From Alloprevotella tannerae ATCC 51259 (GTDB lineage Bacteria; Bacteroidota; Bacteroidia; Bacteroidales; Bacteroidaceae): a DNA stretch of 64,000 nt. Both the position numbers and the translations under genes were made by a program. The notes beneath the pieces are model-generated. The model was not told the DNA's origin and searched no databases. It worked only from the letters and a program-made list of their open reading frames with translations. Positions 56,773-64,000 of the stretch are shown one piece after another. Every line of letters starts with the position of its first letter. Positions within the stretch are counted from its first letter, which is position 1. The DNA is taken from the NCBI RefSeq assembly GCF_000159995.1, contig NZ_GG700643.1:27649-91648 (forward strand). The letters run 5' to 3'.

Positions 56773-58101
56773 ATGGAAACAATTTGCGCTATTGCCACAG
56801 CGCCAGGCGGCGCTATTGGTATCGTTCGCCTATCTGGAGATGATGCTATAAGCTTAACGGAGAAAATACTTGACCGGAATTTGCAGGAAAAGGTCACTTA
56901 TGCACATATTCTTGATAATGGGGAGATTTTAGATGAGGTGATTGTGACGATTTTTCGGCAACCTCATTCTTATACGGGGGAAAATACAGCCGAGATTTCC
57001 TGCCATGGTTCTCCATATATTTTGCAGCGGACAATGGAACTCCTCATTGCACAAGGTTGTAAACCTGCAAGACCGGGAGAATTTACGCAGCGGGCTTTCT
57101 TGAATCATAAGATGGATTTGAGTAGGGCAGAGGCGGTGGCTGATTTAATAGCTGCGAGGTCTAAAGCTCAGCAAAAAATGGCTATGCAACAAATGCGGGG
57201 TAATTTTTCTAAGTCTTTGAGTGAGCTGAGAGACCAACTATTGCACATTACTTCCTTATTAGAATTGGAATTAGACTTTTCTGATCATGAAGATTTGGAG
57301 TTTGCAGATCGCTCTGAACTAATCGCTTTGGCTAAAACGATAGAAGAAAAGGTCAGTTCTTTATTAAATAGCTTCAAATTGGGGAATGCTATTAAGCATG
57401 GTGTGCCCGTAGCAATCGTGGGTAAAACAAACGCAGGAAAATCTACACTCCTAAATGCACTCGTCGGAGAAGAACGAGCTTTGGTTAGCGATATTAATGG
57501 TACGACTCGGGATACGATAGAAGATATAGTAAACATCGGGGGCACGCTTTTTCGATTTATTGATACAGCTGGTATACGCAGAACAGACGATATCGTAGAA
57601 ACTATGGGTATTGAGCGAACATTTCAAACGATAGCTAAAGCTGATATTATCCTATGGGTCATTGATGCTCAAGATTCTAAAGATGTGCTCAAAGAATTGG
57701 AACAACAAATGCGTCAACATTGTGATTCTAAGAAACTTATTTGCGTATTTAATAAAACGGATCTTCAAATCCCTCAATATATCCCAAAGGGGATAGATAC
57801 CGTTTCTATTAGTGCTAAAAAGAATATAGGGATGGATAAGCTGCGAGATCTTCTGAAAGTAAGCACTGATATTGCTCCGGCTGAAGATGTCATTGTCTCC
57901 AATATCCGCCACTATGAGGCACTCTGCGAAGCTAGAACTTCTTTAGAGAGGGTTCAATCTGGCTTAATTAATCATCTGAGTGGAGAGTTTGTAAGTCAAG
58001 ATTTAAGGGCCTGTATCCAAAGTCTTTCTGAAATAGTAGGAGATATAACTTCTCAGTCTGTTTTAAATAACATTTTTAGTCATTTCTGCGTAGGAAAGTA
58101 A
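56773..58101 (+). CDS. mnmE: tRNA modification GTPase MnmE
   Basis: With MnmG it modifies the wobble uridine of several tRNAs. The 442-residue protein starts METICAIATAPGGAIGIVRLSG (folate-binding domain). The G domain has GKTNAGKSTLLNAL near 217, DTAGIRRT near 262 and NKTDL near 325. The C-terminal CVGK supplies the essential Cys. It follows dnaB by 11 bp. Confidence 0.97.
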   Translation: METICAIATAPGGAIGIVRLSGDDAISLTEKILDRNLQEKVTYAHILDNGEILDEVIVTIFRQPHSYTGENTAEISCHGSPYILQRTMELLIAQGCKPARPGEFTQRAFLNHKMDLSRAEAVADLIAARSKAQQKMAMQQMRGNFSKSLSELRDQLLHITSLLELELDFSDHEDLEFADRSELIALAKTIEEKVSSLLNSFKLGNAIKHGVPVAIVGKTNAGKSTLLNALVGEERALVSDINGTTRDTIEDIVNIGGTLFRFIDTAGIRRTDDIVETMGIERTFQTIAKADIILWVIDAQDSKDVLKELEQQMRQHCDSKKLICVFNKTDLQIPQYIPKGIDTVSISAKKNIGMDKLRDLLKVSTDIAPAEDVIVSNIRHYEALCEARTSLERVQSGLINHLSGEFVSQDLRACIQSLSEIVGDITSQSVLNNIFSHFCVGK

Positions 58102-58287
58102 GACATATTTATACGTGCTAAAGGCAACGTAAAGAAAACATAATCCCTGCACAATTACACTCGGAGAATCAGGCTTTTGTAAAAATGAAAACATCTTTGC
58201 GTTTTGTCTCTATTTGTCTTTGTTTTGTCGTATTTTTGTTGTTACTTTGTTACTCGATATCTAAAGCAACAAATTGAGCAACAAATT

Positions 58288-58425
58288 ATGGGAAATTCAA
58301 AAGAGCCTGTACGCTTGCGGCAACGCAAGACGCCATCAGGGCTTATCAGCTTGTACCTTGATGTTTATGTAGACGGGCGGCGCAGTTACGAGTATCTGAA
58401 AATGTACCTCGTACCTGGAAAGTAA
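58288..58425 (+). pseudogene. N-terminal stub of a tyrosine recombinase
   Basis: Only 45 residues remain (start MGNSKEPVRLRQRKTPSGLI, then YLDVYVDGRRSYEYLKMYLVP). They match the arm-binding N-terminus of Bacteroidetes integrases, which continue for over 300 more residues. The frame stops at 58423-58425 just after YLVPGK, and no further recombinase sequence follows. It marks a lost insertion downstream of mnmE; the rest of 58102-58534 has no other gene. Confidence 0.75.
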
Positions 58426-58534
58426 GCCTATAAATATCTGTTTTTTTCGTATCGTGTCAGGATCTATCTGCCGGCTGAGCTCAAGCAAATAGTGAATTGA
58501 CTCTTGATGTGTTGAGTCATTAATATCACTAATA

Positions 58535-59809
58535 TTAAGACCCCATTCCTGGATGATACTCTTTAGCTAAACCACCTTCACTAGTCTCGCGATACAACGA
58601 GGGGAGATCTTGACCTGTCTCTTTCATAACTTCTACGCATTTGTCATAGCTTATAAGATGTAGTCCATCAGCGAATGTTGCGTAGATATTAGCATCTAAT
58701 GCTCGAGCTGCTGCGTGTGCGTTTCGTTCTATGCAGGGGATTTGCACTAAGCCGCAAACAGGATCACAGGTCATTCCTAAATGATGCTCCAAACCCATTT
58801 CGGCCGCATATTCTATGCTAGCTAATGTACCACCAAATAGATAATTAGCTGCTGCTGCTGCCATTGCACAAGCCACACCAACTTCTGCTTGACAGCCGCA
58901 TTCTGCTCCGCTAATTGAAGCTCTACTTTTAGCGATATTGCCAATGAGGCCTGCTGTAGCAAGGGCATGTAATATTCGCTTTTCTGGAAAGTTTCTAGAA
59001 TTGGCGATGTGATACAAAACAGCGGGTACTACTCCGCAACTACCGCAAGTCGGAGCTGTTACAATTTTGCCGCCACTTGCATTCTCTTCGCTTACGGCTA
59101 ATGCGTATGAAAAGACGAGGCCACGAGACTGTAAAGTCTGCCTATACCCAGTAGCTCTTATAAAATAATCTGGCGCTTTTCTACGTAAATGAAGCTCTCC
59201 AGGAAGAACTCCTTCATGTACTAAACCACGGTCTACAGCATCGCGCATTGTTTGCCAAACTCGAGCAAGATAGCGCCAAATCTCTGCACCTTCACAGGCT
59301 TCAACGTACTCCCAATAAGTCTTCCCCCGTTGCTCACACCAAATCTGTATGTCTTTAAGCCTATTATATTCATAAACGTCTGGGGTCTCTAGGCGTGAAC
59401 TGTCTTTTTCAGCCAAGGCTCCTCCACCTATACTATAAACTGTCCAAGGATGTTTCCATTCAGATGTAGAGGTAGATTTTGATGGAGAAGCAACACTATA
59501 TATTGTACCCCAAGATTTTTGTGGAGGATTTTCTCCAATGATACATTCAAATTTCATCCCATTAGGATGAAAGTCCGGTTTTATTTCTGGTTTCCAAATG
59601 ATCTCACAACGATCTCCTAAAACTTGTCGAATGGCAATATCTGTTAAGTGTCCTTTTCCCGTAGCCGCTAAACTTCCATACAGTGTTGCGCGAAAACAGA
59701 TAGCATTCGGGTGCTCAGAAAGATACTTTTCAGCTGCGAATCGAGGTCCCATCGTGTGAGAGGACGAGGGACCTTGACCAATGCGAAATAATTCTTTTAG
59801 TGATTTCAT
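58535..59809 (-). CDS. L-serine ammonia-lyase (single-chain, iron-sulfur)
   Basis: It deaminates L-serine to pyruvate. The 424-residue chain starts MKSLKELFRIGQGPSSSHTMGP, with the conserved SSSHT substrate loop. The second half contains the cluster-binding Cys: CGSCGVVPA (near 266), CGCQAEVG (near 310) and DPVCGLVQIPC (near 353). Alpha and beta domains are fused in one chain. The ATG at 59821 is possible; 59809 is favoured by the family start and an AAGGA just ahead. FBPase lies upstream by 30 bp. Anaerobic use fits the oxygen-sensitive cluster. Confidence 0.94.
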   Translation of the reverse strand: MKSLKELFRIGQGPSSSHTMGPRFAAEKYLSEHPNAICFRATLYGSLAATGKGHLTDIAIRQVLGDRCEIIWKPEIKPDFHPNGMKFECIIGENPPQKSWGTIYSVASPSKSTSTSEWKHPWTVYSIGGGALAEKDSSRLETPDVYEYNRLKDIQIWCEQRGKTYWEYVEACEGAEIWRYLARVWQTMRDAVDRGLVHEGVLPGELHLRRKAPDYFIRATGYRQTLQSRGLVFSYALAVSEENASGGKIVTAPTCGSCGVVPAVLYHIANSRNFPEKRILHALATAGLIGNIAKSRASISGAECGCQAEVGVACAMAAAAANYLFGGTLASIEYAAEMGLEHHLGMTCDPVCGLVQIPCIERNAHAAARALDANIYATFADGLHLISYDKCVEVMKETGQDLPSLYRETSEGGLAKEYHPGMGS

Positions 59810-59839
59810 TGTTTCCTTCATAATACCACAAAAGAAATT

Positions 59840-61825
59840 TCACTTTCGCTCCTTTATAATGCCTTTTCGATAAGCCATAAGAAGTTTTTCCAAGTCACTT
59901 ACCTGTTCACTAAGTTCAACTCCTTTATCTGAGTCTGCTACCATTTCCCTATGTCCCATCATTTCTACGATTTGTGTCGTAGTTTGGATGTCAGTACCAT
60001 TAAGAATAGCTTCTTCTGTGCTGGTAAAAGGTGCATGTTGAACGAGTTGGAAGCCCCGGCTATGGTATACAAGAGTATAGCCAGCAATACCCGTAGTATT
60101 GTGGTAAGCTTTAGCAAATCCTCCATCAATTACCATGAGTCGTCCATCCGCTTTGATGGGTTTCTCACCTTTTCCAACCTTTACCGGAACATGTCCATTT
60201 ATAATATGTCTATGTTCTCCCTTGACGCCAAACTCGTCCATAATATAATCGCAGATGGCCGCACTATCACGCAATTTATAATACCACCCCTTCTCTTCGA
60301 CGTGAGTACTCTTATCTGCAATAAAATACCTTTCAAATGTGGACATCTTGGACTTATCGAAAAGAGGACTTTCCGGCCCACACCATAAATACCAGAAATA
60401 GTCTATTCCAACTTGGCGTTCTTCTGATTCACTTCCTACATCATACGCAGAACGAATCATTTGTTCAACTCTTTCTAGTAGAGCAACTCCTTTAACATGT
60501 TGTCCTGCGACAGAAACTTCATGTAAGCTACCATCCTCATTTAAAGGGACAGATGCATGGTATAGCAGATTGGAATTATAGATTCCATACATAGAACCAT
60601 GCGTTAGCTGTACGTTTATGTGTCTTTGTAAGCGATCACTGATAAGGAAGCTATGACATAACCGATCAACAACCTCTTTCTCTTCTTTAGTAAGCTCAAA
60701 AGGATGTTTAGGATCAATTGTCGGAAAATTCATATCAAGCATTTCATATGTATTTCCATCGACGGTTACAATGCCTTTTTCAAAATCAATTTTGTCGAGA
60801 AGTTTGCGATCATCCATTTTCCATTCGGGATGCTTATTATAAAGCTGTCCTTCAAGCTTAAATTGGATAATGGATATAGCCTTGTGCATTTGGGCAATGA
60901 GCTTACACTTCTTTTCTGTTAGTAGTTTATCGTTAGTTTCAATTTTGGGCTTGAATACAGTACATTCATCATTTCCGTACGTGTCTATGGAAAATGTTGT
61001 GAGAGGCACAAGGTTTATAGCATATCCATCCTCAATGGTTGCTAAATTAGCGTATCGAAGTGAAATTCTCAACACACTAGCAACACAAGCTGGATTGCCA
61101 GCTGCTGCTCCCATCCATAAAATATCGTGATTGCCCCATTGTAAATCCCAATTGTGATATGATTCAAGCACATCCATAATTAGATGTGCTCCTGGCCCGC
61201 GATCATAAATATCTCCAAGTACGTGCAATTGATCAATTGCAAGTCGTTGTATAAGATAACAGAGTGCAATAATAAAATTGTCAGCTCGTGTTGTTCCAAT
61301 AATCGTTTGGATGATCACATTAACATAGGCTTGTTTATTATGATCATCCGTACTTTCGTGCATAAGTTCTTCTATGATATAAGCATATTCGGGCGGTAAA
61401 CTCTTTCTTACTTTTGAACGTGTATATTTAGAACTTACACGCCGACAAACCGCCACCAATTGGTTGAGCGTTGTTTGGTAATAATCAGAAATATTTCTGT
61501 CTGTCTTTTTTACTAAGTCTAATTTTTGCTCCGGATAATAAATAAGTGTGCAGAGGTCTTTTTTCTCCTGTTCTCGTAGTGTAGTGCCAAAGAGTTCATT
61601 TACCTTGCGTTTAATATTACCCGACGCATTTCTCAGCACATGCTGAAAAGCTTCATTCTCTCCATGCAAGTCTGCTAAGAAATGTTCTGTTGGTTTAGGT
61701 AGATGAAGAATGGCTTCCAAGTTTATAATTTCAGTTGTGACAGAAGAGATTGTGGGAAAATCTCTAGATAATAAGCGAAGGTATCGCAAATCGTCATTGA
61801 CCTTTTTAATAGAAGATTGTTTCAT
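59840..61825 (-). CDS. fbp: fructose-1,6-bisphosphatase, class III
   Basis: This gluconeogenic phosphatase removes the 1-phosphate from fructose 1,6-bisphosphate. The 661-residue length is that of class III enzymes. Metallophosphatase motifs include FLADLHGENEAF (near 45), VLGDIYDRGPG (near 206), WGNHDILWMG (near 232) and a late NGHVPVKVGKGE near 560. Serine ammonia-lyase follows by 30 bp; the two may share a transcript, linking serine use with gluconeogenesis. Confidence 0.96.
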   Translation of the reverse strand: MKQSSIKKVNDDLRYLRLLSRDFPTISSVTTEIINLEAILHLPKPTEHFLADLHGENEAFQHVLRNASGNIKRKVNELFGTTLREQEKKDLCTLIYYPEQKLDLVKKTDRNISDYYQTTLNQLVAVCRRVSSKYTRSKVRKSLPPEYAYIIEELMHESTDDHNKQAYVNVIIQTIIGTTRADNFIIALCYLIQRLAIDQLHVLGDIYDRGPGAHLIMDVLESYHNWDLQWGNHDILWMGAAAGNPACVASVLRISLRYANLATIEDGYAINLVPLTTFSIDTYGNDECTVFKPKIETNDKLLTEKKCKLIAQMHKAISIIQFKLEGQLYNKHPEWKMDDRKLLDKIDFEKGIVTVDGNTYEMLDMNFPTIDPKHPFELTKEEKEVVDRLCHSFLISDRLQRHINVQLTHGSMYGIYNSNLLYHASVPLNEDGSLHEVSVAGQHVKGVALLERVEQMIRSAYDVGSESEERQVGIDYFWYLWCGPESPLFDKSKMSTFERYFIADKSTHVEEKGWYYKLRDSAAICDYIMDEFGVKGEHRHIINGHVPVKVGKGEKPIKADGRLMVIDGGFAKAYHNTTGIAGYTLVYHSRGFQLVQHAPFTSTEEAILNGTDIQTTTQIVEMMGHREMVADSDKGVELSEQVSDLEKLLMAYRKGIIKERK

Positions 61826-61940
61826 AGCGCTTTTATATTTTAATTATACCGAGACTTCCCTCTTTGTTGATAAAGGGAAGCTCGGTACGTAGGTTATTAT
61901 GCAAAGCTAAGTTCTCCATCTATTTATAAAAGAGATGCTA

Positions 61941-64000
61941 TTATGCTTGCTGAAGTTTGGCGTCCATTTCAGCTGCAGCACGCTTTCCGTCACCCATAGC
62001 AAGGATAACGGTTGCTCCTCCACGCGTGATGTCGCCTCCGGCATAAATCATTGGGATAGATGTTTCTTGCTTTTCATCAACCTCAATGGTGCCCCATTTG
62101 CTAAGTTGTAGCCCTTCGACAGAATTAGCGAAAATAGGATTAGCAGATACGCCGACCGCTACGATGACTAAGTCAACGTCCATTTTAATTAAAGCGCCTT
62201 CGATGGGTACCGGTCTGCGGCGACCTGATGAATCCGGCTCTCCCAATTCCATCTTTTGAAGTATGACGCGACAAACATTTCCTTGGTCATCTGCTTCGTA
62301 AGAAACAGGGTTATGCAAGTTCATAAACTGAACGCCTTCGTCTTTAGCTTGGATAATTTCCTCTAAGCCTGCAGGCATTTCTTCTTCACTGCGTCGATAA
62401 ACGATCGTTGCACTGGCTGCACCTAAGCGAAGTGCTGTGCGCACGGAGTCCATAGCAGTGTTTCCACCGCCGACAACAATAACTTTCTTACCATAAGGAA
62501 TAGGTGTTTCACTGGACTCCTCTATACCCTTCATTAAGTTAACGCGAGTAAGATACTCATTTGAAGAAAGGATATTGTTATAGTTCTCTCCGGGAATATT
62601 CATGAAGTTCGGGCGTCCGGCACCTGTGGCAACGAAAAGACCTTTGAAGCCTTCCTCTTTCAATTGTTCTACAGTGACTGTTTTACCAACAAGGCAATTC
62701 TTGACAAACTTAACCCCACTGCGTTCGAGCGTTTCGATTTCGTTGTCAACGATGCGATTAGGTAGGCGATATTCAGGTATACCATATTTTAATACGCCTC
62801 CCAATTCATGCAATGCTTCAAATACCGTTACGTCATAGCCGCGTTTGGTCATTTCACCTGCAAAAGACAAGCCTCCAGGACCTGAACCTACAACGCCTAT
62901 CTTTATATTGCGCTTGACGGCAGGGATAAAGCTCTCCTTTACACCATGCTCGCGTTGATAATCTGCGGCGAAGCGCTCTAAGCCGCCAATAGCTACGGCA
63001 CGACGCTTGGTCTTTGTATGAATACATTGGCTTTCGCATTACTTCTCTTGCGGACATACGCGCCCACATACGGCCGGTAGCGAACTAATTTCTTTGATGG
63101 AAAGGGCAGCTTTGATAAATTCTCCCTTTTCAATCAATTTGATAAATCGAGGAATGTTTACATGGACAGGACATCCTTGTACGCAGCCGGGATTAGGGCA
63201 ATCTAAGCAGCGCTGTGCTTCTTGAATGGCTTGCTCTTTTGTAAATCCACAGCTTACTTCTTCATTCATTTGACGCGCACGGTAAACAGGATCGAGCAAG
63301 GGCATAGCTACGCGCGGCATAGCCATACGTTCTTTTGGCTTAAATTTAGCCAATAATTCTTTGCGCCATTCTGCGTCACGCGAAAGATCATCTTCGGTGA
63401 GCGTAACGGCTATACGGTCAGCTTCATCTATTGCAACTTCGTTTACTTTGTCGGTAGTTGTTGCATCTGAAGCTTTTGTTTCCTTTAAATAATGTGCGTA
63501 AGCGACCTTTTCTTCTTCTGAATAAGAGTTAAGGCGGTTAATGAGTTCGGGGAAATCAACCTGGTGTCCATCAAAGTCAGGCCCATCCATGCAAACGAAC
63601 TTCGTGCGCCCATCTATTGTAATACGACAAGCACCACACATACCCATACCATCAACCATAATAGCATTGAGCGCCACGTTCGTAGGTATAGAATGCTCTT
63701 TCGTTAGATCGCAAACATATTGCATCATCAGCGGATCGCCTATTGTAAATACCTTGTTTACGGTCTGCTGACGGAAGATTTGATCCAAAGAGGCTATAAT
63801 CTGTGCTTTTTCTCCATCTTTTCCGTGGTTAGAAGAAAGAATTACTTCGTCAGTTATTGCCTTTATTTCCTGTTCAAGAATAATAGGTTCATTCTCGCGC
63901 TCCATTAATACAGCGATGACATGATTGTTTTCGCTTTTCAGAGCAGAAATGATGGGTAGGAGTGAGGCAATTCCTATGCCGCTGCCCACACAAACGACAG
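61941..64000 (-). pseudogene. NfnAB-type fusion (ferredoxin-NADP reductase-like + GltD-like) interrupted by one in-frame stop; 5' end outside window
   Basis: The frame is open from the window end to a TAA at 63039-63041 and resumes in the same frame to 61941. The first part is a DHOD-B/NfnB-like FAD/NAD subunit (CVGSGIGIASLLPI; MCGACRI with iron-sulfur Cys). The second part is a GltD/NfnA-like flavoprotein: QRCLDCPNPGCVQGCPVHVNIP, CGRVCPQEK, stop, CESQC, then GPGGLSFAGEM (FAD) and GGGNTAMDSVRTAL (NADPH). The stop replaces a codon normally encoding Gln (CAA to TAA) between cluster Cys residues. No ATG follows until well inside the FAD domain; a TTG at 62868 is possible. The intact protein would transfer electrons among NADH, NADPH and ferredoxin. 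A sequencing error is the main alternative. Confidence 0.85.

Noticed and set aside
61941-63989. Two separate genes or a frameshift in the NfnAB-type gene
   Set aside because: Both parts are in the same frame and the missing link is a single TAA codon; the conserved Cys spacing continues across it.

Overview
The window looks like a chromosome segment of a Bacteroidales bacterium, most likely Porphyromonas or a close relative. The support is a very large secreted protein with adhesin-type modules and a type IX secretion C-terminal domain, class III fructose-bisphosphatase, the rpmB-rpmG-DUF4295-ftsY-rimO gene order, a GH57/debranching-enzyme/glycosyltransferase glycogen cluster, and promoters of the Bacteroidetes type (TAnnTTTG at -7). 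The genus is an inference from gene content only.

Layout: (1) 1-5.9 kb holds an IS3-family relic and the 1430-residue secreted protein. (2) 6.4-26.5 kb is an accessory island ending beside a tRNA-Asp gene and a truncated tyrosine integrase. It starts with a two-gene defence-type operon: a PLD nuclease/SNF2 helicase and an Eco57I-like adenine methyltransferase. The methyltransferase's C-terminal specificity domain lies in a 1.78-kb segment bounded by perfect 28-bp inverted repeats, with a second, divergent specificity domain stored on the opposite strand and a serine recombinase gene immediately outside. Inversion would swap the domains in frame, so this reads as a phase-variable DNA-modification/defence system and is the main discovery candidate. 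The island continues with an IS982 element that cut a mobilization region (mobA, hairpin-rich candidate oriT, DUF3408 gene), a stand-alone defence-type reverse transcriptase, an HNH protein, and a DUF4238 + PD-(D/E)XK nuclease pair. (3) 27-42.6 kb is mostly housekeeping: secreted alpha-amylase, fabD, a cluster of HU-domain proteins (two of them membrane-spanning, with LysM or SPOR ends), rimO, ftsY, ribosomal proteins, another HU-like gene, dnaE and trxA. (4) 43-64 kb holds glycogen metabolism, a Wza-like lipoprotein, rubrerythrin, pyrB-pyrI, glyA, a DnaJ/CbpA-like gene, rlmH, dnaB, mnmE, an integrase stub, serine dehydratase, class III FBPase, and an NfnAB-type fusion gene interrupted by one in-frame stop codon.

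A second theme crosses the core and accessory parts. Seven intergenic spots carry short arrays of three to five units with a 21-22-bp period, many units having an internal dyad, in four sequence families (near 537, 14728, 27029, 37281, 42975, 49271 and 54631). Two of them are 80-bp elements with the same four-unit design, and one abuts the -7 box of an HU-like gene.

All calls come from reading the sequence and remembered family features; no database search was run.
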